Shown piece by piece: positions 34,210 to 45,500 of a stretch of DNA of 64,000 nt. The notes under the pieces were generated by a model. The model was given only the letters and a program-made list of their open reading frames with translations. It was not told the DNA's origin and made no database searches. The position numbers were made by a program, and so were the translations under genes. Each line of letters starts with the position of its first letter. Position 1 is the first letter of the stretch. The stretch is from NCBI RefSeq assembly GCF_000003195.3, contig NC_012876.2, positions 5,519,306-5,583,305 on the forward strand, given 5' to 3'. The stretch comes from Sorghum bicolor. Lineage: Eukaryota; Streptophyta; Magnoliopsida; Poales; Poaceae.

Positions 34210-34671
34210 TGTCGACGAAAGCTAGTCGGCAGTCTACCTTGGGGTATACCCACGGTAGTAGTTTATCGGTAGACGGTGCGCAAACTACGAACTCGATGGT
34301 GACGTAAGACACGGACAAGCTTTTTATCCAGGTTCGGCCGCCGAGTTGGCGTAATACCTACGTCCTGCGTCTGGTTGTATTGATTTGTGTTGAGAGAATA
34401 TGATGTGTCCTAGGGGGGTCCCTTGCCCCTCCTTATATAGTCTGGAGGGCAGGGTTACAGATCTGGAAACTAATCCTAGTCGGTTACAATTGCCATGGAT
34501 AATTCGATATCAATTCCTATTCTAACCGACTAGAATCCTGCTTGATCTCCACATCTTGTTTCCTTGCGCGAAACTCCAGGTTGTCGAATCAAGTCTTGAA
34601 CTCGTCTCGTAATGGGCCAAGCCTCCTGGCCGAAGTCTAGCCGTAAGGGTATAGGGGTTTATACCCCCACA
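34210..34671 (-). repeat. 3' LTR of the gypsy element (left in this view)
   Basis: 462 bp, starting TGTCGACGAAAGC and ending ATACCCCCACA on the plus strand. Contains CCTTATATA at 34431-34439, which is TATATAAGG on the element's strand and a likely LTR TATA box. Matches the other LTR except at five transition sites. This LTR lies upstream of the antisense gene. Confidence 0.95.
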
Positions 34672-34686
34672 GCTAGTCCCCGAGCA
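34672..34686 (-). other. Polypurine tract region
   Basis: On the element's strand the sequence just before the 3' LTR is GTGCTCGGGGACTAGC. The GGGGA core in the position of a polypurine tract would prime plus-strand synthesis. It is short and interrupted by pyrimidines, so the assignment rests mainly on position. Confidence 0.45.
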
Positions 34687-35164
34687 CCATGTATTGTGAT
34701 GTAACACGCCGTCTTGAGCTTCTTCGATCAGTGAGACTCGACGTCTTCAATAAGTGGGAAAGTCGCCCAAACAGTTGCAACGGTTCTTTGACCAACTCAA
34801 AAGACAGTTGATCAACATTGGCATCGAAGAAGCGAGTTGTTCGAAGAATGCATGGTGCTCTAAATTAAAAAAGATTTCTTTCCTGGTGAAGTGTGCCCAC
34901 TTTACCTTTTTGATTGGTATAAACATCAAAAAAGCAAGCGAATTCACCGCTAGGTGAAGTGTGCCCACTTAGTCCCCGAGCCTGGTAGTAGGTGACGTAG
35001 GCACGTGGTGCCAGGGTCAAAATAAAAGTCCTCAAAGAAATTCTGTAACTGAGATGCATCGCCAGATGCATCGTACCGATGTAGTCCCCGAGCTTGCTGG
35101 AAGGCGAAGTATGAGCCTTGTAGCAAGGTCTAAATAATTGAATTTACCAGTCCGTCTGCAATTG

Positions 35165-35560
35165 AATAGACTAATCGACCAGTCCCCAGGCACCAAGTGC
35201 GCTCCTTAGAATTCTCAAATTGGTGGGCTGGTCGACCAGTCCCCGAGCGTATAGTGCTCGGTGGTCGGTGCAGTCCCCAAGTTCATAAATTGGTGAGCTG
35301 GTCGACCAGTCTCCGAGCGTATATTGCTCGGTGGTCGGTGCAGTCCTTGAAGGTCCGAGCTGATAGACTGGGCGACCAGTCCCCGAGCGTCGAGTGCTCG
35401 GTGGTCGGTGCAGTCCTTGAAGTTCCGAGCTGATAGACTGGACGACCAGTCCCCGAGCGTCGAGTGCTCGGTGGTCGGCACAGTCCTTGAAGGTCTGAGC
35501 TGATAGACTGGGCGACCAGTCCCCGAGCGTCGAGTGCTCGGTGGTCGGTGCAGTCCCCGG
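35165..35560 (+). repeat. Five 70-bp tandem repeats with an internal hairpin
   Basis: The phrase CGACCAGTCCCCGAGCG recurs at an exact 70-bp spacing (near 35233, 35303, 35373, 35443 and 35513). Within each unit CCGAGC and GCTCGG form a stem inside an outer GACCA/TGGTC stem. On the element's strand each unit contains GCTCGGGGACTGG, close to the polypurine-tract sequence at 34672. Further single copies of TCCCCGAGC lie near 34677, 34975 and 35084. The repeats end about 290 bp before the TATA box of the antisense gene. Confidence 0.9.
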
Positions 35561-35847
35561 ATTGTTGACTCACTGGCGTATGTGTCTTCTTATTTTTGAA
35601 AAGATCTGTCCAGTTAAAGTTGACGTGACGAGGCCTCCTGACGGGGTGTCAGACGGATGCATGAAAAGTTGCACCTGACAACTGTACAGCCGCCCTTTGC
35701 ATGGTTTGAGAAAAGGAAACCATCAATTGGTACGAAAACTCCGCCGCATTAATTGTCTATAATCATTGTAAACCGAAACGCCGCGTCCGCCGCATGGCCT
35801 GCCCACTTCCCGAGAATACAGGAAGTGGGAGAGGTGGAGTTGCGGGC

Positions 35848-35854
35848 TTATAAG
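35848..35854 (+). promoter_or_regulatory. Putative TATA box of the antisense gene
   Basis: TTATAAG in the context GGGCTTATAAGAGCC, about 115 bases before the antisense ATG. Its spacing suits a 5' leader of about 85 bases. No other core promoter sequence is obvious between the repeats and the ATG. Confidence 0.5.
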
Positions 35855-35966
35855 AGCCTAATAGGTCCGCCTGTACCGCTTTCGCTGCCATTGCCTTCAA
35901 ACCTTCCGCTCTCATCTTCTCCAATCTCCTGCATCTCCCTAACTCAAGCCCACATTCTCACCTCTA

Positions 35967-38900
35967 ATGGCGAAGAGCGACTCCAGGAAGAGGGCCGAAC
36001 TGATGGCCAAGGAGTGGAAGAAGTCTCGCAGCACCACAAAATCTCTTGGTGACCTCGTCGATATGGGGCTTCTGCACGGCCCGGAGCTCGGCGGCTGGAG
36101 GGCACCGGAGGGGGAGAGCTACCCCGACCCTCGCGCCGGTGAGATCGTCGTATTTGAAGATTTCATTAAGAGGGGTTTTGGTGTTCCTGTTCATCCTTTT
36201 CTTCAAGGTCTTCTTTTGTATTATGAGATCGGGATTTGCAATCTGCACCCGAACTCAATTCTCCTCATTTCCACCTTTATCCACCTGTGCGAGGCCTATG
36301 TTGGCATAGAGCCGCACTTCGATCTTTTCCGGTATCTTTTCTGCTTGAGGAAGAAGGGAGCAGTTGGAGGCTCCAAGGTTGCAGGTGGAGTATACCTCAA
36401 CCTTCGTGATGGAATGAAGAATCGCTACCTGCACTGTCCATGGAACACTTCCTTGACCGAATGGTACAGGAAGTGGTTCTACATCAGGGAGGAACCGGGC
36501 AGCTCCACGTTCTGCGACGTGGGATACATTCCTGAGAAGAGGACGAGCTGGACCGACCGCCCGGAGTTCGACGGTCCAGTGGCGGATCTCATGAAGCTGA
36601 TCGACTGGTCGCGCCTGGACGGGCTTGGCGTGGTCGGCAACTTCATTTGCCGCCGGGTGATGCCCTGCCAGAAGAGGGTGCACTCGGCGTACGAGTATGC
36701 CGGAAGCGCAGACCCGACCAGGATGCGGTCGGAGATCTTGGAGAAAGCGGAGGTACAACAGCTGTTGAACGAGCTGTTTAACTTCGCGGACGGAGGCTTC
36801 ATCCGTGGCAGTGATCGGGTGCAAGCCTTCAAGTTAGGACGACCAGCACCAAAGGTATGTAGCAGATTCTGTTTTAGCATTCGTATATCGTCGGCAGTTG
36901 ACTCATCTCTGTTGCTTTTGCAGATCGGCGGTGTCGACCGGTGCACAGTGTATGTATCACTGGCACCGGGGATGGAAAATCCTGCGGGAGAAGACCCGCC
37001 AGAGGAGGACGCTGCTCGGTGTACTCATTACACCAGCAGTGAAGAGGACCAAGCCCGCCCCATCCCGACCTCCGAGGAGAGGGTAGCGGGGAAGAGGCCA
37101 TTGCCGGCAGATCCTTTGCCGGCGGATCTTCCGGCGGAGAGCAGCCAAGCACCGAAGCGTCGTCGGCTCGTGCGGATCGTTGACGACGACGACGACGACG
37201 AGGAGGCTGCGCCGTCGTTGGTCCGACGGCCCCGGGGTCGCCCAGATAATGCGCCGGCCGCTACTGATCGGGTGGCCAGCGACGCCCCTGCACCGCAAGT
37301 TGTCGAGACGGGGGCGCAGGTGCCGACCGGCCGGGCGAGGAGGAGGTTCACCGCCACCCACCGTCGATCAGACCTGTAAGTGTTCGACTTACGTATTTTT
37401 GGACTCCTCTTTGATTTTCTTTTTTTTTTGAAATTTGACTTTTGTTCCTGTAGTGCGGCATCGGATGTCGACCCCGGCCAGTTTGCCAGCCAAGGGACGG
37501 GCGAGCCTGCCCGCGGTTCTGGGGATGCGGCCCCCCAGACCACAGAGCAGCCAACAGCTGCAGTCGCGCCTGGGAGCACCGAGGGGCTCCCGAGCGCGGC
37601 ACCGACTACGACAAGCAGCCCGACCAGGGCTGGAGAGGCTCCCCCAACTGACTCCTCAGAGAAGGGAAGATCTCCGACCGCTCCTCCTGCCGGGGGGAGT
37701 GAAGTCCCTACACCGCCCCGAGCAGGAGCCTCCTCTGCTGCGGGCTCCCCAGGTCTGGTCCAAGTTCCAGTAATACCTGGGACCACCACCGGGGGTGACG
37801 CAGCACAGGAGGAGGAAACCCGGGCGACCTCCGATGATGAGGTGGAAGAGATCGAGGGTCGTCCCCGTGATGGCCGCCAACACGTGTATGTGTGGCGCCA
37901 ACGCGGGGATCACTTTATCGGGCATGAGGAGCTCGCCGAGACCGAAGAGGCCGCCAGGGTGGAGCGCGCGGCCAAGCGCCTCGTCGACGAAGTCAAGGTA
38001 AGCGGCTTTTTGCACTGCTGCACATTCTTTTGCCTTGTCTTGCATGGTCGTTATATGCTTGCTTTGTAGGACGCAATGAAAACGGCGAAGTACCGGAAAC
38101 GGTGCTTTGACCAGATAGAAGGCGTCATGGCCGAGAACAAGGCCCTTGCCGCGGAGGTAGACCGGTTGCGGGCGGAGGTCGGGGAGAAGGTGGTCGAGAT
38201 GAGTGCCGAAAAGGAGCGTCGTCTCGACCTCGCTCGTCGTTTGGCCGACCAGTACCGGCTGCAAGAAGGTTAGTCACACGCTCCGAGCAGCTTCGCGTAC
38301 TTGTATAGTTTGCTTTGCTGACCAGTTTAGGATTCACGCAGACTTGGAGGAGGAGGTGGCGAGCCTCCAACAAGAGAAGGAGCAGCTCAGCCAACAGCTC
38401 GCCGGTGCGCTGGAGTCCGGGCGGCGAGCAGAAGAGGAATTGGGTCGAAAAGACCGGGAGCTATCTGGTAATGGGTGCCGCCTTGTTGGTTGCTGCCTGC
38501 CCCTTTGTTTGTTTGGTATGCCGAAAATAACGCTTCGTTTCGTTTGCAGTGCTCAAGGTGAACGCCAAAAAGCACCTGGATGATCTGATCAAGGACCGGG
38601 ACTCCTGTAAGGTCAACTGTTGCAGGATCTGGAAAGGAGTGTCCCCGGTCCTAGACCTGATCAGTCCCGAGCTCCCGGAGAGCCAGCCCCGCGCGCCGCA
38701 GTTGACCCCGGTCGAGAAGGCGCAACGGGCGTGGGACTGGCTCCAGCAGTTTGTGAAGGACGCCGGGGAGTTTGCCGGCGCGCACGTCCTCAGCATGGTG
38801 CGCGCCCACTACCCCCTGGTCGACTTGAGCAGGCTGGAGAAGGGGTACCCGAAGGAAGTCGGCCCGCAGGACGCGGACGAGCTTCGGAGTAGTCTGCTGG

Positions 38901-39124
38901 ACTTGTCGTCGACAGTGATCGGCGACATCAATCTATGCGGAACGGCCACTCCTCCAGACCAGCCGAGCTCAGATAGGTCGGCCAGGGAGTTGTCGGGCGC
39001 GTCCGTTGCTGGAGATGGGCGGTCGACGCCTGCGGTCTCGACCAGCCAGGCGCCGGTGGCCCCGACCCCTTCGTCCGGGCAGCAGGGCCAGGCGGGTGAT
39101 CAGCCCGAGCAGCTAGGCCAATAA
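35967..39124 (+). CDS. Antisense Transposase_28-type protein gene inside the gypsy element, six exons
   Basis: Exons 35967-36854, 36924-37375, 37454-37997, 38070-38268, 38342-38467 and 38550-39124; all five introns are GT-AG, 68-82 bp, and all junctions keep frame, giving 927 residues and a single stop. Exon 1 resembles the 'putative gypsy type transposon' family (Pfam Transposase_28): GFGVPVHPFLQGLLLYYEIG, LHPNSILLISTFIHLCEA, then WFYIREEPGSSTF. The middle (exons 2-3) is low-complexity, with an acidic DDDDDDEEA run. Exons 4-5 are heptad-rich (LAAEVDRLRAEVGEKVVEM; LEEEVASLQQEKEQLSQQL), a likely coiled coil. Exon 6 has a folded-looking part (AQRAWDWLQQFVKDAGEFAG) and a disordered tail. The function of the family is unknown. 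The gene points against gag-pol, so its introns cannot be spliced from genomic RNA. Exon assignment is by hand. Confidence 0.82.
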
Positions 39125-39401
39125 AGTAGTCTGTATGAATAGACTAGTGTCTGCCCGTCAGGGTATTTATTGTAAACTTTGTATGTAAAGTTTGTAATAA
39201 AGTTTACTTTTTGTCATGACTGTTGTTTTGAGCGCTGTAAAAATATCTGAGTGACGTGTCACCGTATTTGTCTTGATTGTCGCTAGGAGCATCCATTGCA
39301 GGAGTTTTGCCGAGTGCTGTGTGTGACAAGGTATAGGCAAAAAATAGAGAATTTCATTATCAAAAATTATAAGATACTTACAAAAGAAAGTCATTAAAAC
39401 T
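39125..39401. other. Convergent gap between antisense gene and integrase
   Basis: The antisense gene stops at 39124 and the integrase frame on the other strand stops at 39402. AATAAAGT motifs at 39121 and 39195 could serve as polyadenylation signals for the antisense transcript. No other gene seen. Confidence 0.5.
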
Positions 39402-40682
39402 TTATGGATAGAAACGTCGCAGTTTGTCGATGTGCCAAGAGTTAGGCACTCGTGTTCCGTCTGGGTATGCCAATCTGTAGGACGTAGGTCGTGTGACCTC
39501 GGTCACCACGAAGGGTCCTTCCCAGGGAGTGGATAGCTTGTGCATTCCCTCCTGGCTTGTTTTCCATCGAAGCACCAGATCGCCGACCACGAAGGAACGG
39601 TCCTTGACGTTCCTATTGCAGTATCGCCTGACTGCCGCGAGATATTTTGCTGTTCGGAGACATGAAACTAAACGCTTTTCCTCCATGCAATTGATTTCGA
39701 GTTCTCTGGCGTTGTCGGCGGTCGCCTGGTCGAAGTGCTCGATTCTAGGGGATCCGAAGTGTATGTCAGACGGCAGGACCGCCTCTGCACCGTATACCAT
39801 GAAGTAGGGAGACACCCCTGTGTTTCGACTGGTCTGGGTTCGGAGGCCCCAGACCACTGCCGGCAATTCTTTCATCCATCGACCGGGTGCTCTGTCGTTT
39901 TCGGTGTACAGCCTTTTCTTTAGGGCGTCAACGATCATTCCGTTAGCACGTTCGACTTGACCGTTGGCACGTGGATGTGCCACTGACACATATTTTATGA
40001 CTATGCCTCTGTCATCGCAGAAATCCCAAAAAGTGGTGCCAGTAAACTGAGTGCCCAGGTCGGTGATTATGCTGTTCGGGATGCCGAATCTGTGTATGAT
40101 TTGATTGAGAAACTCCACAGCCTTCTCGGAGGTTGCCTTGACCAGGGGCATGTATTCAATCCACTTGGAGAACTTGTCGATTAACACGAAGACAAACTTG
40201 AAATTGCCCGGGGCTGGTTTAAATGGTCCGATCATGTCAAGCCCCCAGCAAGCAAAGGGCCAAGACGACGGGATGGTTTGAATTTCATGGGCAGGTACGT
40301 GGGTCCTCTTAGCGAAAAACTGACATCCTTCGCAATGCCGAACCAGTTTTTCTGCGTCGCCGACCGCGGTTGGCCAATAAAAACCTGCTCGGAAAGCCTT
40401 TCCGACCAGCGTTCTAGATGCGGCGTGATTGCCGCAGGATCCAGCGTGTATGTCCTCCAAGAGCTTGATACCATCATCTTGGGGTATGCACTTGAGCAGT
40501 ACTTCGGAGCTTGCGTTTTTCCGCATGAGTTTTCCGTCGACCAGGATGTAGTTCTTTGATCGTCGGATGAGGCGCTCGTTCTCTGTTTTGTCCTGAAAGC
40601 CTGTCCCGTCTGATATGTATTTGATGAACGGGGTACGCCAGTCACGCCCACCGGTTGTCGGAGTGGCGTCATCTATGAGCAT
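39402..40682 (-). pseudogene. Gypsy integrase segment of pol (out of frame with RT)
   Basis: A 426-residue frame. The HHCC zinc-binding module (HAGSCGNH, then HCEGCQ) is followed by the DDE core: WGLDMIGPF, IITDLGTQF and NGQVERANG carry the three acidic residues. The usual Asn after the second Asp is Leu here, which may impair function. The C-terminal part (LVLRWKTSQEGMHKLSTPWE, GPFVVTEV) is the GPY/F-like module. Upstream, this frame joins RT-RNase H only through a frame change at a run of C residues near 40710-40716 (read on the minus strand). It could be translated only from its own internal ATG. Confidence 0.85.
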
Positions 40683-40858
40683 TGCTTCGGTGGGTTGCTT
40701 GTCGACCAGGGGGGGCTTACGCTCGGCTCATGGATGTCCTGGACGAAAATACCCCGCGGGATTTGGGCCCGAGATGAGCCTAACTTTGACAACGCATCTG
40801 CTGCTTGGTTCTTATCCCGGACCACGTGGATGTACTCTATGCCATAGAAGTTAGTTTC

Positions 40859-42544
40859 CTATTTGCGAATTTCTTTGCAGTAGAGATCCATCTTCTCGTG
40901 GGTTGCGTCCCACTCCTTGTTGAGCTGGTTGATGACCAAAGCGGAGTCGCCGTAGACATAGAGGCGCTTGACCCCCAGTTCAACGGCTAGCCGTATGCCA
41001 TGTAAGCATGCTTCGTATTCGGCGACGTTGTTTGACGCCGGAAAAAGGATCCGAAGGACGTAACGGAGTTTGTCCTTGTTGGGTGATACGAACAATATCC
41101 CAGCGCCTGCACCGTTGATGTTCAAGGACCCATCAAAGAACATTGACCAGTGGTCTGAGACATCGGGAACGGAAGGCTCGTTGAGATCCGTCCATTCGGC
41201 AATGAAATCGACCAGGGCTTGAGACTTGACAGTGGTGCGACTCTGGAACTCCAGGGAAAATGGACATAATTCCATTGCCCATTTCACGATTCTGCCATTG
41301 GCGTCTTTATTGCGCAGGATGTCCCCGAGAGGAAAGCTGGTTGTCACCAGGACTCGATGGCCGTCGAAGTAGTGCTTCAGCTTTCTTGACGTTATCAGGA
41401 TGGCGTATATAAGCTTCTGTATTTGTGGGTACCTGGCCTTGGACTCGTTTAAGACTTCGCTTATGAAGTAAACGGGTCTCTGGACCTTGCAGACGTGACC
41501 TGGTTCATCTCGCTCGACCACTATTGCCGTGGAAACAACCCTGTCGGTTGCAGCAATGTAAAGGAGTAGGTCTTCATTGGGCTGAGGCGCTGTGAGGACA
41601 GGTGGTGAAGTGAGGAAGGTCTTAAGCTGAGTGAACGCAGCGTCGGCTTCCTCTGTCCAAGAAAATTTTTCTGACGCTTTCAATAGTTTGAAGAAAGGGA
41701 GGCCTTTTTCTCCCAGCCTTGAGATGAAACGACTGAGGGCGGCCATGCATCCGGTTAGCTTCTGAATATCCTTGACATTTTTCGGTGGTCGCATGTCGAG
41801 TACGGCTTTGACTTTTGAAGGGTTTGGTCGTATGCCGTCGCGACTGACGACGTTGCCGAGCAGTAGACCGGAAGGAACGCCGAAAATGCATTTCTTGGGG
41901 TTGAGCTTCCACTTGTACCTATTGAGTGCCTTGAAGGTTCGGTCTAAGTTGTCGATTAGGGTGCTCGCGTCCCTTGTTTTTACGACCACATAGGCCTCGA
42001 CGAGGTCATCGCGAATCTCGTCGTGGAGGCATTGCTGGATGGCCCTTTGATAAGTGGCCCCGGCGTTTTTAAGTCCGAAAGACATGGTAGTGTAGCAGTA
42101 TGCGCCGAAGGGTGTGATGAAGGATGTTTTGATCTGATCTTCTTCCTTTAGCGAGATCTGGTGATAACCAGAGTAGCAATCTAGAAAGGAGAGGAGTTCG
42201 CATCCGGCCGTTGAGTCGACCACCTCGTCGATGCGAGGAAGACCAAAAGGATCTTTAGGACAGTGTTTGTTGAGATCGGTGTAATCAACGCACATTCTCC
42301 ATTCATTATACTTTTTGCGTACAAGAACCAGATTGGCGAGCCAATCGGGGTGATACACTTCTTTTATGAATCCGGCTGCTAGAAGCCGTGTTATTTCTGT
42401 CCTAATAGCCTCCTTTTTGTCACGAGCGAACCGTCGCAGTTTTTGCTTGATTGGTCTTGCGGTCTTCGAGACATTTAAGGAGTGCTCGATCAGGTTTCGT
42501 GGGACACCGGGCATGTCTGCGGGTTTCCATGCGAAGACGCTCAC
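40859..42544 (-). pseudogene. Gypsy reverse transcriptase and two RNase H domains
   Basis: A 561-residue frame. RT blocks are WRMCVDYTDLNKHCPKD, SFLDCYSGYHQI and FGLKNAGATYQRA. The catalytic YxDD block is reduced: AYV runs straight into VVKTRD near 41985, so both catalytic Asp residues are absent. The classic RNase H follows (AATDRVVSTAIVVERD), then the Tat-type second RNase H (MFFDGSLNINGAGAGILF). TAG stops bound the frame on both sides, at about 42562 against gag-protease and at about 40857 within RNase H; both lie in the same nine bases AAATAGGAA. The domain must be inactive as RT. Elements of this kind could move only with enzymes supplied in trans. Confidence 0.85.
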
Positions 42545-42577
42545 GTTGTCCCTTAGAAACCTGACGAGCGCGTCTTC

Positions 42578-45500
42578 CTATTTTGGATCCAGGTTAGCCC
42601 CGATGAGGGCTGTCTTCTCGGGGTTGCCTTCGACCAGCTGCACTTCTTTGTACTCCTTGGATTTCGAGTTCTTTCTGGCTGTCTCCTGCTCAGGTAATCG
42701 GAGCTGGTCGGGAGGCAGCTGTGCGGCTTGGTTTGCTGTTTCCGCCATGCGGATTGAGAGGTCGATTGCCTCGGTGATCTTGAAGCTTTCTTCTTCGCAG
42801 GTGTACGCGGTGTAGACGTTGCCTCTGATGGTTAGGACACCCTTCTCCGTGGGCATCTTAAGGACTAGGTATGAGTAGTGCGGGACTGCCATGAACTTTG
42901 TCAGCGATGGGCGGCCCAGTATGGCGTGATAGGTCCCGTCGATATCCGCGACTACGAAGTTGATGAACTCCGTCCGGAAGTGATCGGGTGTGCCGAATTG
43001 GACAGGCAATGTTATCTGTCCGAGGGGCACCGAACTTTGACCTGGCAAAACCCCCCAGAATTGGGCGTCGTAAGGTTTTAGTTGTGCCGGTGATATCTTG
43101 AGGGCGGGCAGGCTGTTGCGGAAAAGGATGTCGATGGAGCTTCCCCCGTCCACGAGCACGCGCTCGAATCTGATGCTATTGATGCAGGGATCAAGAATCA
43201 GTGGGAAACGACCCGGCTCTGGGATAGCGGCCCACTGGTCCTTCCTGCTGAACGAGATCTCCCTGTGGGACCACGCGGGAAATTTCGGATCTGCAATCAG
43301 CCCGTCCGTGCTGTCTATGTTGAGGCAGGCTCTCTTTAACAGCTTTCTTTCTCGCTTGGACTCAGTGGAGACCTTGCCCCCGAAAATGGAGTGGACCACG
43401 TCGGTGGGGCTGACGTATTGGTGTCGGGGGTCCCTGTCTTGGTCCTCATCCTCATCTTCGTGGTCGTGCCCGTCGCGCTTGTTATTTTTCTTGGCGGAGT
43501 CCTCTTGGGCGGCCCGCAGTGTATAGATACTTTTGAGGACGCGGCACTCTTCCATGGTATGGTTAGACTTTGGGTGTAGCTGGCACGATCCCTTCAACGT
43601 TTTGTTGTAGTCGTCTTGGTAGTCCCGTCGTCCATTGGGACGTTTGACCGTATTTACTTCGTGGTCGTATTCGCGAGGGCGCTTTCCTCTGAAGTCGTCG
43701 CGGCTGTCGCGCCGCCGATCCCAACCCTCTCGGTGATCGCGGTTGTCAGAGCGGCGGTGATTTCTGTTGTCGTAGCGACCACGACCGTCATCTCGCCGGG
43801 GAGGCTGGTCAGGACCTCTCGCATCGTCTCGGATTAGTTTTTCTGCGTCGTCGGCATCGGCGTAATTTTTAGCCGTGGCGAGGAGCTCTGCTACCGTTGT
43901 TGGACGTTTACGCAACAGCTTGTTCCTCAGCGCTTCGTGGAATCGCAGGCCCTTGATGAAGGCTGAGATGGCCTCGTCGTGAGAAATCTTCGGGATTTTG
44001 AGGCGCATATCCGAGAATCGTCGGATGTAATCGCGCAGAGGTTCGTTCCTCCTGTCCCTTATCCTTTCAAGGTCATACTTGTTTCCAGGCTGCTCGCATG
44101 TGGCGATGAAGTTGTCGATGAAAGCCTGGCGCAGCTCTTCCCAAGAGTCGAAGGAGTCCTCGGGCAAGCCGAGAAGCCACTGATGACCAGCCTGGTCGAG
44201 AACTACGGGGAAGTAGTTGGCCATGACGTGCTCATCCCCTGCCGCTGATCGGACGGCGATTTCATAGAGGGTGATCCAGTTCTCTGGATTTTCCTTGCCG
44301 TCGTATTTTTTAAGTTTTTCGAGCTTGAAATTGCGGGGCCACACGACCTGGCGGAGGTGTGAGGAGAACTGTCTTAGGCCCGGAGGACCGTGCGTTGCAT
44401 CGTACTCGATGCGGCGCAGGTTTTCGTGGACTGCCCTCTCTGCGGTGCGCCTGTTGATGCGGTCCCGGGCATCTTTGGGAGGGATGTTGTGGCGGAGATC
44501 CCTGTGTTGATTTTCTTCTTGGCCGCGTGCGCGGTTCTGCTGGCGGCGGCCATCGGCGTCCCGACCACCATCATCGCGCCGTGAGTCCCCTCGACGGTTG
44601 TCGGGGGAGCGGCTGCGGTGACGCCTGCTGGGTGAGGCCCGGCTACGATTAGTCTGGTCGGAGGCGGCTCCCGTATAAGAGACGTCCTGGACTCTCTTGA
44701 GCAGAGTGGCTGTCTGTCCCATTGCGGCGATCAGGTGTGCTCGGATGCTGGTCCGGACTCCCTGGCATTCGGGGGTATCAGGAAGCCGATCTAGGTTAGC
44801 CATGGCAACAGCCACGTTGGCGCTTGGCGTTTTGTAGACTGGCTGGTCCCCGACCATGTCAAAGGCATCGTTGAGATTATTTGGTGGCATTTGTTGTTGC
44901 TCGTCCGCATGTCGTCGGGCGCGCTCGGCGTTACGCTGTTCGCGGAGTTGCCTCTGGTCATCTGTTTCTCCATCAACGTCGGGTTCGTCAGCGCTGATAT
45001 TGAACACAATATCCCCTCGGCGGGGGGGGAATATCGGGAATCGGTCGAAACCCGGAGGGTGTGAAGGAAAATCCAGGTCGTAGTCCTCATCTTCGGTGTT
45101 TATAACCTCGGTGGGGACGGAGCCGGTGCTTGAGTTGGTGCTGGAAACCTGGTCGTCCCGTATTTCTCGGATGGTCACCATGTTGACGTGGTGACGATTG
45201 TTCCTTGTCGGCAACCAACCCGCCTTGCTGAAAGTGGACTGGATGTGCTGTGAGTAAACAGAGGCCGAGTTGTTCAGGCCGCAAGGATAGCCTTCCTTCT
45301 TGAGCTCGACGGATCGTCCTGAGGGGGTTGAGGTTATCGTCAGAGACGCTCCCAGCCGTTCGTGTGTGGTGACACGAGTTGGCCGGCGAGATTTGAAAAA
45401 ATCCGTTGGAGCAGCTTGGTCGGGCCGACGCAGAACTCCATTTATTAGTTGGGAAACTTCGAGTAGCTTGGAGTCAGCGCGATCAAGCGCTTGGAGGAGG

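Noticed and set aside
35160..35560. Possible CRISPR-like array (regular repeats)
   Set aside because: The 70-bp units are contiguous tandem repeats with no unique spacers, in a plant retrotransposon.
36255..38273. Minus-strand frames overlapping the antisense gypsy gene (36255-36824, 37028-37789, 37656-38264)
   Set aside because: They could have been part of gag-pol by strand, but show no retroelement motif and are Gly/Ala/Arg strings opposite the conserved exons.
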